Notes: generated by a model from the letters alone, not told the origin. A DNA stretch of 64,000 bases from Haliotis asinina (GCF_037392515.1 NC_090281.1:49390645-49454644), one strand, 5' to 3'; shown: positions 45,451 through 58,665, counted from the first letter of the stretch. Numbers and translations: made by a program.

Positions 45451-46720
45451 TGTCACAGTGATGTCACTGAGTATGTATGTAACATCTACTAGTATATGCA
45501 CTTACAGTCATGTTCCCATACAGGGAAGTGATATCCCAAAGGCCAAAAATCTCTCGTCCTGTAAACAGCTTTCAAGCAAAAGGAAACGTGTACCGGTACA
45601 ATTTTGATATATGAATATTTTACCTTTGTGCATGATTAAATGAACTTACTACATCTATCTGTATCCCACCTTCCAATAGAGACTAAAATTATGTGCACTC
45701 TGTTACACAGGACTGTATTAGCCATGTGCATGATTGCCAGAACTAAGAATACTTGTCTGTAAATCCACCCATATTTTTCAGTAGAAGGGAAAACTTGTGT
45801 GTGTGCGTGTGTGTGCGTGCGTGCGTGCGTGCGTGCGTGTGTATTTTTCTGTCATAAGTCTTTATCAAACCAAGGGTACTGACATATGCACTGTAGTGTA
45901 TCTTTCACCTTCACGCCACTCAGCCCCATATACAGGGTTTGACATTACGTGTGGTCTATTATGGTCTCCAGATATCACGTGGGTGCGCCGTCAAAACGTG
46001 TGCTAGTTTTTCCCCCGAGCATAATATACAACAACTTTCGATAAGAAAAGTCAATATACCAAGGACAAGATCTGTCAGCCTGCAGACTTCACACTTTACT
46101 GTTATCGTCAATGCAGGAACTAACCCACCGTACGAAACGTGTGAAAGTTACAGGGGAGACAACTCCCATTTAGGCTGTAATATTCAGCAACTTCAAAGTC
46201 GGAGACAGTGCAACGTTCGTCCTTGGGCTCGACCCATTCATATATACACTTCATTCATTCCCTCACTTCAATGTTTATTTTATCTACATAATGTTCTGAC
46301 CTAGTCGCATTATTAGAGACACAAAGATTCAAACGTGTATTCTTACGCGCTCACAATAAATTTCTTCTATGTCCAAGTTGGAAAGATTTAAGACGTCAAG
46401 CCAATGATATCCGGCTAAACTATATCAAGCGCTTATACGTATGTAGAGGTGTATTTAACGAGTCTGGAATATTTTATTTTCACTGTAGGGATTATGAGTC
46501 TGCCTAAATCACATTATGTTTGCCATAAAATGTCGGAATTTGTTTGCCAAGCACGTGTCTCCCGAGCTCTTTTCAATGAACAATACTGTAAGCTGTAGTG
46601 TACCTATCAACGCATTGCCGCTCCCATACTCGTATTGCGTATAAGCCGACAAGTTGAGCCGATCTGAGGCTGTTTGTATCCGAAGTTCAATATCGGCGAT
46701 CATGTGATCGACCATTCATA
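45451..46720. other. No gene seen
   Basis: Contains the microsatellite at 45797. Open frames up to 121 codons show no recognisable protein. Confidence 0.4.
45797..45842 (+). repeat. (GTGC)n / (GTGT)n microsatellite
   Basis: Simple alternating run with GTGCGTGCGTGCGTGC at its core. Confidence 0.95.
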
Positions 46721-46912
46721 CTAACTCAGAGTAATGTATTCTTTATCAAATTCCAAATTCGATCTTTCTAAATAGTTTGTATACATAGTGGGGAAAGGAT
46801 ATAGTTTCATGGTGGATTGTCCAGTCATTCTTTCAGCTTTTGGGTTGGTGAAATACTGAAAATCTAAAAAGTATTTCTTTGGTATTTTCCTGTTGGTTGG
46901 AGTATCCTGAAT
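46721..46912 (-). CDS. Possible last exon of an unidentified minus-strand gene
   Basis: A CATTTGTCTTTGCAG acceptor on the minus strand precedes a 63-codon frame ending in TAG at 46721-46723. It starts IQDTPTNRKIPKKYFLDFQY and ends EFDKEYITLS. The composition (Tyr, Phe, Pro, Lys) looks protein-like and the exon is exactly phase 0, but no upstream exon was found and I do not recognise the family. It could be a chance frame. Confidence 0.35.
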   Translation of the reverse strand: MQDTPTNRKIPKKYFLDFQYFTNPKAERMTGQSTMKLYPFPTMYTNYLERSNLEFDKEYITLS

Positions 46913-47635
46913 CTGCAAAGACAAATGAATGTTTGTAAATTAATTGTAAATCTGGATTGAGAGCCTTCTTTGTGTTTATGAATGTTTCTCAGATTGAGTT
47001 TACGACAGTCACAGGTGTACGGTGTTTCAAGTTCCACGGACAGAATGGATTTAGTGTTCTAAATGTCTTTCAACTGTTGTACAGGAAAAAAAAACTTTCA
47101 GTATTTTATAAACAGACTCACAGGTCGGGAGGACAGCTGCCACCAGTAACTGGAGCTTAAAATAGAGGATCCAACTCATCAGATTTTGCATGTGTGACCT
47201 TGTGGGGAGATACACACTTGCCTGGGTTTATTTCGTTCAGGTTTGGTGTAAGGTCGGGGTTCGAAACTCCGACCGCGATACTGGATTGTGGCCGACCCTC
47301 ACCCTTCTCGTAGTGTACCAGCTTTGTGACCCTGAACTTTTTTTCGAGACCATCGCAGACATTCGTAGCATAATCCAGCTGATCATCACAAACAAGCAGT
47401 TATGTGCAGTTGGGACACGTCACAAACAAGTAGTGATGTGGGACATGTGTCGGGGTTCTCGGGTCAAATATACTGACATCATTTCCTAGCTTACCCTGTG
47501 ACTGTCACCAATGTGCTTGTGAAGAGCATCCTTCAATTTTACAGTAGTGTGACTTTTACGCCGACCGTTTTGAAAACCTGTCTCAGAAATGCCTCTGAAT
47601 ATCTGCATCAACAAAATAACATGTGATTAGCGAGC
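46913..47635. other. No gene seen; tRNA-like SINE remnant possible
   Basis: Around 47200-47285 a GTCGGGGTTCGAAACTCCGAC B-box-like motif suggests a decayed tRNA-derived SINE of another type. Confidence 0.35.
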
Positions 47636-47637
47636 CG

Positions 47638-47732
47638 ATCCTCAAAGCGTTCGTGACGTTACGACCTGTCGCAACTCCATAGTTTATCATAAACGTATGA
47701 ATGTCGTAGCCCTACGAACGCTTGTGGATCAC
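47638..47732. mobile_element. Foldback MITE-like element, ~95 bp
   Basis: GATCCTCAAAGCGTTCGT at the left pairs with TACGAACGCTTGTGGATC at the right. Confidence 0.65.
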
Positions 47733-48589
47733 TACCTCGAAGTTTAAGTTACGGTTTGATCAGTGCAGGACGTTTTCGTAGAGCAATGCGTTTTCATCGC
47801 AACCATATTCTTAAGTCGTTATATGGATATCATTGGACCAAGTCAACTGGTCACATGGACCCAAAGCATACCAGACGGGCGGGTGGTGATTGGGCTTGTG
47901 GTTATTGTGTTCGCGAAGATGCGGATTGAAATTAATTATGTTCAACCTGGTGGATACCCACATTTCTCTTAACCTGAGCTTTGATAGAGATGTGGACATC
48001 GTTTGTACATATGATTACAACAAACAGATCTATTATGTATTGTTGCTTGGACTCGAAACATATTTGAAAGATATACTTGACAAGAAACATCTCAGCGCCT
48101 TGACACGACTTTGTCTGAATTTCTACATGCAAAGTCTAAAATATTGGCGGAAGGTTGCCTATTGCTGACTTCACTGAACTTGAAATGAGCTCAGTGCCCA
48201 AGATGCGTTTAGTTCCCTACTAATGCTTACTGAATATCGAATTCTGAGCAATGAGGCATGTCATTTAGACATCATACACTGACGAGACCTTTTATATCTG
48301 AGCGTCAGGCAGGGTAAGGACAAGGACCATTATCGATTAGGATAGTATCTTGGTATGACGCAGCCGTGGGTCGAACCCCCGATACTCAACTGTCCGGGAA
48401 AGCATTCTAGCCACAAATCACTGCGGCGGGCTAAATCCATGCGTAGACTTTGACACCATGGATACATGGCTGTGGAGCGTTACCCGCAGGTCGGAGTTCA
48501 AACGCACCTCAAAATCATTTTATTTTCGACTTTGAATCCCTGCATATGCTTTAAGCAGGGATATTGCTCGAGGCAGCGTACGTTCATGC
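47733..48589. other. No gene seen
   Basis: A 92-codon frame at 47890 and a 69-codon frame at 47763 lie here without recognisable features. A GTGGGTCGAACCCCCGATAC motif near 48367 is another tRNA-like scrap. Confidence 0.4.
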
Positions 48590-48705
48590 TGACGTGATGT
48601 ATTTGATGTACAAGTTCGATTCCCCATATGGGTAAAGCCATTTCAGGTGCCCATGCCATAGCATTGCTGAGATACTGCTGAAAACAGCTAAAACTATACT
48701 CACTG
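48590..48705 (+). repeat. SINE family A, head-truncated
   Basis: AAGTTCGATTCCCCATATGG, then AGCATTGCTGAGATACTGC and a short ACTCACTG end. Confidence 0.65.
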
Positions 48706-49337
48706 CCTAGACTCTAGTTTAATGATTTCATGTCACGTCAGTAACCGTGCACTAATCATCTGATGATAATCTTACTGGATAATCAGTTCTGTATCATTAT
48801 ATTAGTAGAAATACATTTTGTTATTTTGAAAGAGGGAATGCGCTGTTTCGAACAAGGGCATTTAGTGTTCTGACGTCGATGACTGAAGGCCGCTAGGTAC
48901 GCTGGTCTCCCGAAGTAGATGACCACGTAACAAAAGATGCGTTGCGGTCGGTCCACAACCTATGGTATAGATTCTACACGTCGATGACATGTACGTTTGT
49001 CGGACTGTCAATCACTCCACAAGTAGGTCGAGGTCACAATGGCAGGTGCGCAGTTATGCAAATGTCATGTCATATGTACCAAAGAGGGGTACTTAGTCAT
49101 GTCACAGTACACAGGTTAACGTGACATTTAAATCTCTTGTCCTGATTAAGGACCGGCTCTAATGTTAAAAGCTAGGATGTGAAATACAAAATGTGGCTTT
49201 TTATAGCCCTAGTTTTGAGTTAACTGTCTCTAAAGTTTGAGTCTACTTTATGACAGATCAAACATAGTCTATGATGAATGCGATATGCCTAGTTTTATTT
49301 CCGACATGTATTTTTGAACGATTTGTCATGTAAAAGT

Positions 49338-49724
49338 ATGATGATGTCCCCGAGCAAGCAAATCTTACAGCGCAGTAATCCAGACTCAAACGATGTAAGT
49401 ACACTGTTTATTGTGGCATCACAAAACAATATTAAAATCAACAAATACTTTATTAGCCCAGACGGTTTGTTTCTCACAGACTTGCACATGCAAGGTAAAC
49501 GGAGTGTTGATACACGGCTACGACAACATAAAAAGTTCAAAGCACAAAAAGCAGTGTTTGTTGTTGGTAACAGTTCCTTCTCTCGCAAACGCAAGGAAAG
49601 ACGGGAAACAGAACCACGACCCAACGTAAAGTCTCCTCAGAGATTACCAGCTACAATGCTTGATCAATCCGTTTTGCCAAGGTCAGAGAAAAAAACTTGT
49701 ATTTTTCTTTCAAAACACTGTTGA
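49338..49724 (+). CDS. Open frame, hypothetical basic protein (weak)
   Basis: A 128-codon frame from MMMSPSKQILQ with a Lys/Arg patch SRKRKERRETEPRP. A GTAAGT at 49396 inside the frame could be a donor. I do not recognise it and see no partner exon; it may be chance. Confidence 0.2.
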   Translation: MMMSPSKQILQRSNPDSNDVSTLFIVASQNNIKINKYFISPDGLFLTDLHMQGKRSVDTRLRQHKKFKAQKAVFVVGNSSFSRKRKERRETEPRPNVKSPQRLPATMLDQSVLPRSEKKTCIFLSKHC

Positions 49725-50591
49725 CTTTGAAAATCAACTACAATGAAGTCTTAAACACCTGCCTAAAAGCGCCCCCTTTGATGTGTAATCAATGTGTTTG
49801 TGACAAGGTGTGCCCACCTGGAAGCTGCCCGCTCAGTGTTGCTAGAAAGGGTCCCTCCCTGCTTTGTTAAAGTAGCCCAACAGCGTAATCTAGCAAACCG
49901 TTTGCTTAATACAGCCAAATTAGCCCAATCCTTCTGTAAATTTGTTTCATTTGAGCGTCATGGGTTGATCCTGTTCTTGCGGTCTGAGGCTGCCCAGTCG
50001 TCTTCCCATTGAGCACATGTGCTTCATTTGCTATCAAATATTGCAACATTTACTCTCCGTCTCTTTCATCTTTATGATCATGGAGGCAGTGTAAATTAGC
50101 CTTAACGATCTCGAGGAGTCTGTCCGGTAATTCTACACCGTCTGAGCCGGAAAGATTGTTATAGAAAATATGATTATAAAATGTATCAGGCCCTTTTAAA
50201 AAAGTGCACAGTTCAAGTCAACATGAAGGGACGTTGACTTTAGCAGATCAGTTTGACAATTCAAAGGTTGTGTACTCTCGGTTTCTGTCGAGTTACAGAT
50301 GTACATTGACCATAGTACATACAACCTTGCAGCACATATTCATTACTTAGTAGCACGTGCATTTGAGAATTATGAAATATCTCACTGAGATTGATGAAAT
50401 TGAAGTTAATAGCGAAATAATGACAACCGTCTGTGTCATTAGTATTTATCTGCGACCATCCACACAGTTTCACGGCATTTTTATGCCAATTTTGGTATTT
50501 GTCGATGTGTCATATTTTCAGGATACATTTAATTTATGAGAGATATATTTTATAATTCTTACATCTGTTATTTCACTTAACAGTATCCCGT

Positions 50592-50800
50592 GAAGAACAT
50601 GCGGGTTAGAACTAATATTCAGTAAACCATGCGTGGTGTAAGAGGCGACTAACAGGATCAGGTGGCCAGGTTCGCTGACCTGATTGACACGTCATCGTAT
50701 CCCTGTTGCAAAGATCGATACTCATGCTCTTGATCAGTGGATCGTCTGATCCAGACCCGATTATTACAGACCGCCATACAGCTGAAATATTAAAATGAAA
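50592..50800 (+). repeat. SINE family B copy
   Basis: CCCGTGAAGAACATGCGGG, then AAGAGGCGACTAACAGGATC, then TTACAGACCGCCATACAGC. Confidence 0.78.
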
Positions 50801-53800
50801 AATAAAACTCACCCACACATTCACGTAACAGTACTGTACAAGTCAGACCACGCTTCTGATATTTATTTGAACAGACAGCATACACACGCATGCACGCACG
50901 CACGCGCACTTTTCAGGTGTGCAGATACACGCGTGATATGCTCCAATCCGGCAATTTACCTTGCAGTATTTAGGTGTAGGTGTGTGACTGAATAATGCAG
51001 GTATGTGGTTGAATGTCATTATAATCCATGGGAGGCAGCGACCTAATAGTTGTACCTACCTTTCGTTCATAAAAGAAGTCAAACAGTCCTGAGGCTTAAT
51101 GGGCCAGGATATTATGCTGTAGGCAAGTCTGATACCCAATACCCGTGAGGCTGAAATTTGGCATACAGTGTTCACTCCTGAGCTATAATTAATTGTTATG
51201 CTGTGCTATCTTTTTATAATGATCACATCGGTCGTCATATCTTAAGTCACAGTTGGAACTATTTATTGATCCTTTATTTCGTCTGAATAGTCGCTACTTT
51301 AGATCTTGTGTCACGGCACACATTAACACAGCTAGGAGCAATATGAGTTTCTGTTTACAACACCCCTTGCCAAGGGTCAGAAACTGAAATGCAAAACAAC
51401 ATGAATTCTCCGTGTCTAGTCATTGAGAATGCATTGTTAAATACTTGCACACCCCAACAGGAAACAGTATTTGCATTATTAAACCATTTTGACAAAAACA
51501 CATTCATCAGGCACATATTTCGAATGGGCATACGTTGACGGTTCTTTGATTAGAAGCCACGGAATCATAACTCCATTCAGGTGAGTTGCTATTTCTCAAT
51601 GAATCAGCGCACTGATCTACAGGGCATGTATTTATCTAATTTACCTTTCATAATAGGCATATTTAGTATTGTTAACATTATATTTTTTATCGGTGTTCGT
51701 TCTGTTAAAGAAAATTCCTATGTAAGTTATTCTGTGTGTGGGCAGGACTGGGCATGGGGATCAAGTTTTGGACGCCATGCTTTCCTAAGTCATCATCTTT
51801 CCCGGAAAATGCCATTGTCCGTCCCTTAGGAATGATTGTATTGACACGAACTTGATGGAGAGGTGCGTCTCATTTACGACTTACCTGAAAGGTATAAGAA
51901 CACAATCACATGTGCGGTATCATTATAACGCAGGAAATGTAATATGTTTTCCATTTGAACTCAGTTATGGCACCTTTAGTACCCAATAAAGAATTAAGAC
52001 GTACATTGAGGATGTCTTGTACGCTACTTCCCTGCTGAGGGCTGATATAACCGCCTAAGTCAATACATTAAACGCGTGGTAAAGATTCCGCACTTATACA
52101 TCGGCAGGTAACGGGTGTGGAACTGTTTCTGTGATATATGGAGGTCAAAAAGATATGTGGCCATGTTGTGTCACGTATATTGTCACGGTGTACACCAATG
52201 GTCGTCTTGTCCAATTCAGCTCAGTCGAATTTGTAAAGCGACTTGACAGGAATATTATTTACTGTATAGTTGAAGATCCGGCGAGGTGTAGACAAAGAAA
52301 GTCTATCTCCTGTGGTAGGTAAAATCTGGCTTTGTCAGCAAACAGCTGATCTGTCCACGTGTCAAGCAGACTATAAAATCCCTTGAATTGCTTGGTAGTC
52401 CTTAAGTGTTGTATGCTAACGTTAACAAGTCCGTAGATCATGATATAGATGCGTCTTTGTTCGACGTGATTGTTGACTGGTAGACATGGGCAGTGCGCCA
52501 GATCGGTTAACAAATGCCGATTGAATCAGCGGTATAATTTCCTAAAAAGATGTGGAAAAATACCTGCCAAAAATACCCGAGACTCGATACTTCTTCAGAT
52601 GTTTCACGTTTACCAAAATTGAGATTAACATTTTTAATAAATGTTATGCCACGGACGCCATCAAGCATGGCTTTCACATTTATGTTGAACATTTTATAAC
52701 GGATGATATATTTCAAAGCAATAACTTTGTTATGTATGTTTTTCTTTTTGCATAAGATGATTATATGTTTCAAGGTTGGAGTAATAGATAACAGGCGCCA
52801 GTTATGTCATATTTGGCATTTCTTTCGAAACGCATGATACTGAATGTCGGAATTCGGCGAAGTGCTCATAAAATTTTGTCACTGTTGTCGAAAACTTTGT
52901 GTTCAGCTAGTGTATGTGATTACTCAAAACTGACAGGACCAGTCAAATTAAAATATATAAGTCTGAGACGAATACTGGTGATGATAACTTTTATTTCATA
53001 AAATCTGGTTAACATTACAACATTAACAGGCTTAAAAACCTCTTTCTGAAGATTTATCGACCCGAAAACGTCAACGACATACACATCAACGTTGAACGCT
53101 TAATCCGGGGTGTATATCTTTTCAGACGACTTGCACTGAGAGAGGAACAAACTTACCGTAGGCGTCGTTACTTTGGTGAAATATGACGTTGCATGGGTGA
53201 TGTTTCAAGCGACAGTGACGTGGTTTGTTCATATTAATTTGGTTAAAATATTGATATTAATTAGAAATATCACAGCCCCCCTCACAATGTAATGTTTGCA
53301 TAGTTGTGCTGTCATGGAAATGCAACTTGGTATGCGTGGTGGTCTGTATGAAAAACTATGATTATTTTTGTTCGTTTGTCTAAAACTTCACTCTGCAATA
53401 TTCCAGCTACAGACCCGTGCCTGTTATATTCGGATATTTGACGTAATTTCCATATACTTACATTTTATTTCAGTGTAGCATAAACAATTTTCTTGAACTG
53501 AGTTTAGGATGTGGCTTTGTAAAATTTGACCGGGAAATATGAAATCATACCTGCCTTGCACACATAATTTCTTTTTGTTTGTTTTTCAATCTCAAGAACA
53601 CATAATGTACTAGATGTACGTAGCAAACTTTGATTCTGACATGATGTTCAGTTTCATCTAAACGTGCCTCTGTTAGAATAAATGAGTGGCGAGGTAGCCA
53701 TCAATCACCCTGTGTATGCCAACAAAGAAGCTGAACTTATGAAATAAGAACGTCCAGACAGCACATACCTGTCCAAGATTCCCGGAGGGCAACTGTTCTA

Positions 53801-54057
53801 AGGGTCGCTGAACTGTGCAAGGTCCAGTATGCGCAAAGCGAGCTCAAAGTGTCGCCTGTTGTAAGGATGAGCTGACTTCGTTTTGTGCATGCGACCCCTG
53901 GATTCCCTCGATCGGTACAGCTGTCTGTCCGCAGCGGACACCCTTGATGGCCTAATCAGTAGTCAATGGTGGTGGCACGTGATCTTTGGTGTAAGCCTCT
54001 ACATAGGTGGCGTTTAAGCAGGTCGTGGTGTCGCCCTTAGTTTGTGGCCTTCCTCGA
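50801..54057. other. No gene seen
   Basis: About 3.2 kb with a small (CGCA)n run near 50885-50910. No exon with convincing splice sites and recognisable protein was found. Confidence 0.4.
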
Positions 54058-54090
54058 TTCGTTCGTTCGTTCGTTCGTTCGTTCGTTCAT
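54058..54090 (+). repeat. (TTCG)n microsatellite
   Basis: Seven or so GTTC/TTCG units in a row. Confidence 0.95.
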
Positions 54091-54205
54091 TTATTTATGT
54101 GCCGTCATTTAAAGGCGACTCACAGCCAGCTAGGGTTGTATAATCCCCAGGGAGATGATAAAGGAAATCGAGTACATACTGGTTCAGTGACGTTGTAATG
54201 GTAAG

Positions 54206-54352
54206 GTGAGTGAGTGAGTTTGTTGTGCGCCGCTTTTAACAATATTCCAGCAACATCACGGCGGGGACATCAGAAGTGGGCTTGAAACATTGTGGCAAAC
54301 CGAACCCGTCTCACCCGAGCCAACGCTTTAACCACTAGGCTACCCTATCGCC
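54206..54352 (-). repeat. SINE family A, reverse
   Basis: It begins GTGAGTGAGTGAGTTTG on the plus strand (reversed tail) and ends AACCACTAGGCTACCCTATC (reversed A-box). Confidence 0.82.
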
Positions 54353-54367
54353 CTGTATTGGTATGGT

Positions 54368-54646
54368 GGTGACCCGTGAAGGTCCCGGGGTAGAATAGGC
54401 CTTCAGCAACCCATGCGTGCCATAAAAGGTGACTATGCTTGTCGTAAGAGGCGACTAACGGGATCGGGTGGTCAGCCTCGCTGACTTGGTTGACACATGT
54501 CATCGGTTCCCAATTGCGCAGATCGATGCTCATGTTGTTGGTCACTGGATTGTCTGGTCCAGACTCGATTATTTACAGACCGCCGCCATATAGCTGGAAT
54601 ATTGCTGAGTGCGGCGTAAAACTAAACTCACTCACTCACTCACTGG
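54368..54646 (+). repeat. SINE family B, near full length
   Basis: Best copy: CCCGTGAAGGTCCCGGGG head, GCGACTAACGGGATCGGGTG, CAGACCGCCGCCATATAGC, then GGAATATTGCTGAGTGCGGC and a CTCACTCACTCACTC tail. The last part is shared with family A. Confidence 0.88.
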
Positions 54647-54915
54647 TATGGTGTTATTAGTACATTTGAGGAGATTGGAAGAAGTGCACGTTATACGCTT
54701 AGTGAAATCACTTATAATCTGCTTGCTCATCGCATTGCATAGGCACAACAAAAACACATTCAAAACGCGCGCGCACGTACACACATTTACATATTACAAG
54801 CTCACAACAGATAGCTGATGGCCATTCACCAAGGCAACTGTGTGTATTGTTGAATGATAATTTCCTGAAGATCGTTCAGTCATTGGTCTACTAACTGGTC
54901 CTCACTGCCAGCTTG

Positions 54916-55076
54916 TCCGGCGAGTTAGCCTAGTGGGTAAAGCGTTACCATGTCACGTCCAACACTCGCCTTCGATTCTCTACATGGGTACAATGTGTGA
55001 TGCCCATTTCTTGTCTCGCCGCCGTGGTATTGCTGGAATATTGCTAAAAGCACCGTAAAACCATACTCACACACTG
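54916..55076 (+). repeat. SINE family A copy
   Basis: GAGTTAGCCTAGTGGGTAAAG head, TGGAATATTGCTAAAAGC core, CTCACACACTG end. Confidence 0.8.
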
Positions 55077-55715
55077 ATGTAACGAGCAGTTTGTATGGAA
55101 TTTGTATTTCATATTGACCGCGTTTATCGTTGTTCATGTTATCAAACTCTTACGTACGCTCTATATCCATAAATCGCTCACACGCAGTGATATGACTTCA
55201 ATACAGTATAGAGCGTCCAAAGCCCAACTCACAAGGACAAACTCACACTCCCTAACCTTTAGAATGAATGCTCTGTGACAAGGTAAGATATCACGTCCCC
55301 AAATCTGAATTAAAGGGCGTATGTCCTCTGTGATATATTGCAAATGGTGTATGGCTGCTTTCCCATAGAATGCTATCAATCTCGAACTTTCGTCTACCAC
55401 CCATCAAGTCACAGACAGTCAACCAGCGGAAATTGCTGTATCATCGTACACGATGGTATCAATGGGGTCGACCTGTCATTCAACATTTTCCCGTCTTCAA
55501 AAAACACTGATATGTCACATGTCAATCAGATGTTTTGATTGACACAAACTGTGAGTGTATGTTGCGCTTGTTTTTCATTGTGTCGTTAGCACTTTGTACT
55601 TTCACAGTTCGGTTGCTTGCCCAGTACAGTCGTAAGCACGGATAATTTCCTCTTTTGGTGACCTAGACGTTATCTACCGGCCCGAGCACCTGGTCTACTT
55701 AGCTCATTTATTTAG
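55077..55715. other. No gene seen
   Basis: Two overlapping short frames on opposite strands (55161-55538) have no recognisable features. Confidence 0.4.
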
Positions 55716-55843
55716 ACTCAAGGGGCGACTGACTGGGTAAAGCGTTCGCTCGTCACGCCAAAATCCGGGTTCGATTCTCTGAGCCCCATTTGTGTGTCCC
55801 CTGCCGTGTTATTGATGGAATATAATTAAACTCACTCGCAAAT
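55716..55843 (+). repeat. SINE family A, shortened
   Basis: GACTGGGTAAAGCGTTCGC and CCGGGTTCGATTCTCTGAG, then a collapsed core and AACTCACTCGC. Confidence 0.72.
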
Positions 55844-56507
55844 TATCTCATACAGTCTAGTTCAAACCCACCATTTGACCCTTCCAGATAACGATTATGT
55901 AGGCGCTAACGACCAAGCATATCACGTCAGAACCAAGCAGTCCATACGGACAAGAAGAACTTGAAATTAACATCATTACGATCATTTGAGAAACTAGACA
56001 TCAGCTATTACATGGTTTAAGTCAGAGAAATCCGTTGAATCTGTTAAAGTAGAATCAACAGATTATCATCATTTCGCTAGTACGGATTAGGCACAGAAAG
56101 GTTTAAGATAGCTTGTGTCTTCATGGGAACGTTTTGTAGGTATTCCTGGAGAGTAGGTACATGCATTACATGCACGTGTGTGTGTATGAGAAACGTATGG
56201 TCACAATGGCTATTGAACACACGGAGCGACCATCTTGGGGTTATTGCCTGCAATCATGTTCGCTGGAAATGTCGGCCCTATAAATAACTGTTCTATTCCC
56301 CTTCCACAGAAAATTAACACATGTTCTGAAATCGGGTTATGACCAGACTACCTCAGTATTTTCTTATCCCAAGCAAAATCACTATGGCTTGTAGATGATC
56401 GGAGTAGGGACCGGCAAACCACTTGCTGGTGCATTATCCAACCTTCCAAGCCCTCGTGGAACGACGACCCTGTGAGCCGTTACGTTACGTCAGTTACGTT
56501 TACGTGT

Positions 56508-56640
56508 ATTCTATTGCGCCGCATTCAGCAATGTCTGTATATGACAGCTGTCTGTAAATAGTTGAATCTGGAGCAGAAAATCCAGTGATTTATATCATCA
56601 ACATCGACCTGCGCAATTGGGATAATCGTGTACCGCCAGT
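56508..56640 (-). repeat. SINE family B, truncated
   Basis: The plus strand has GCCGCATTCAGCAATGTC, AGCTGTCTGTAAATAGTTG and CGACCTGCGCAATTGGGAT. Confidence 0.7.
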
Positions 56641-57637
56641 CGGACCGTAAGACGGGAACAATATGTTTGATGTCCTTGATGGTGATCATGGTTGAGCACT
56701 CCTTTGAGACACGTGCGAAGCAGTTGAAACCGGAATGTTACAGATTCCAGATTAAATCCAATACACAGATAGCTTATTTTTTTCCAACCTTTGGCCTTTT
56801 TTCATCAATCTTTTCGATTGGTTTCAATATTATCTCGCAGGACTCTTGGTGTTAACGTGTAATTACTTTGTTGGTTAGATAAAGATCTATACCCCCTGGC
56901 ACGTGATCAGGTTTGTGGATGCATTGTGGGAAATACACTTAATAGGATCAACCACAACCACGGTGTATAGTAACACAAACATTTGGTTCAGATACGTTCA
57001 GTGATAATTACTCTACTTATTTTGCTATTCCATGCTCTCTGAGCAGCCGCTCCCACCCACCAAGAACACGTTAGGCAGGAGTCTACACATCAGCAGTATC
57101 GGAGCGCCTCATCCCCACGAGTTGAAGGCTGGATGCACGGTGCACCGCCTGCCTTTATGATGCAATCGCGTGTGTTTCTTCATGTCTGGCCCCGTCGCGA
57201 TCGTGACGTTGTTTCTACCTGACCCCCGACTTCAGCAACACGCCAAAACAAAACCTAGAAAAGGATACTACTGTAGAAAAATAAAACCCTTCACCTCCTC
57301 CTCAAGATCGTACATGTGTATAAACATGGGAAGGAGAAGTGTCGATTCTTCCATCATTGTATTTCCAACTTCGTTGTCGCGTGCGGGACTCGCTCCCGGA
57401 GTTGTCACGTAAGCGTGCTGTCGTGTGCGTTCAGCGTTGAATACGTGCAGTTAGGGCACATATCTTTATGTACAAATGGACGGTTTTTTTTCAATACCAT
57501 ATTTTTTACTTTAGTCATCTGAGTGTCTATGCCAGAGCTGCGTAGGTGTCAGTAAGAAACTTTAAAACAATTCGTGGTTACTGTGAAATATCTTCTCTAA
57601 AGAGACAGCTTTGACATCGCAAAGGGTTCAAGCGCAG
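56641..57637. other. No gene seen
   Basis: Short frames only. Nothing assigned. Confidence 0.4.
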
Positions 57638-57815
57638 ATGTGGCGGTAGCCTAGTGGTGAATGCGTTCGCTCGTCAACAGTCGGGTTCGATTCTCCACGT
57701 GTGTGCATTGTGCAATTCCCGACATGGGTGCAGTGTGTTAAGGTATTCCTGGTGTTCCCCGCCGTGATATTGCTTGAATATTGCTTAAAGCGGCGTAAAA
57801 CTCAACTCACTTACT
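57638..57815 (+). repeat. SINE family A copy
   Basis: CGGTAGCCTAGTGGTGAATGC and GTCGGGTTCGATTCTCCACG head, with part of the body doubled, and CTCAACTCACTTACTC tail. Confidence 0.8.
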
Positions 57816-57855
57816 CATTTCTTAGGTTAATACAGGATATGGTTCCCTTTGTATA

Positions 57856-57965
57856 CAGGACCCGTTAAGGTCCGGGGAAGAACAGATCTTCAGCAACCCA
57901 TGCTTGCCATAAAACGCGACTATGCATGTCTGGATCTGGTGGTCAGGCTCGCTGACCTGGTTGAG
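57856..57965 (+). repeat. SINE family B head fragment
   Basis: GACCCGTTAAGGTCCGGGG to GGTCAGGCTCGCTGACCTGG. Confidence 0.7.
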
Positions 57966-58359
57966 TAGTGGAGTGTAACGAAAAGTACTGAGACTAAGTT
58001 TACTTAGACTGTTCAATGACTGACGCAATGGTCATGATGGAAATTGACATTAGATGACATCAACGTTAAGACAATGAACCTGACCACCCGATCTCATACC
58101 ACAAGCACAGCTCGCTGAAAACTCTGATCCGGAACTTTACGGGATGTTTACTAGTATTTTAGGTGACACGTACACTGGTTTAGACGAGAGTTCTTGGCCT
58201 AGATACAGTGATTCAGTGTTAATAATCCACTTATTCCCCCCCAGCAGGGAATATAGTATTAGGCTCATCCGCCTGTACATCCGTCTGTCAGCACGTACGA
58301 ACTGGAATATTTTAAGAACCGTTGACCAAATTCTTATCATATTTGTCACCTATTTTCAT

Positions 58360-58665
58360 CGCATTATGAGAAAGGTCACTGTTAGGTTCGGCGACCTTGA
58401 CCTTTATTTCAAGGTCACACAGGCCCTCTAACATTTTACCCTTGTCAGCGACGTATCTCAAGAACCATTGGTTTTCTTCATATTCAACACCAGGCTTCAT
58501 CAAAGGAAGGAACAGGGCACAGTTGATTTTGGTAACCTTTATCTGTTATTCAAGGTCACAGCGACACATTGAATATTTCAGTTTGTTAACTTACATGTTC
58601 GCCTTGTCAGCAAGACATTTCACAAACGATTCGCTGTATTTTCTTCACACTTGACACAAAGCATC
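58360..58665 (+). repeat. Degenerate AAGGTCAC-bearing repeat
   Basis: TTTCAAGGTCACA, GTATCTCAAGAACCATTGG and a second diverged round (ATTCAAGGTCACAGCG, then ACAAACGATTCGCTG). The unit is about 130 bp; a dispersed repeat rather than a gene. Confidence 0.6.

Noticed and set aside
49794..50012. 72-codon plus-strand frame
   Set aside because: The translation has no recognisable motif and no splice support; treated as chance.
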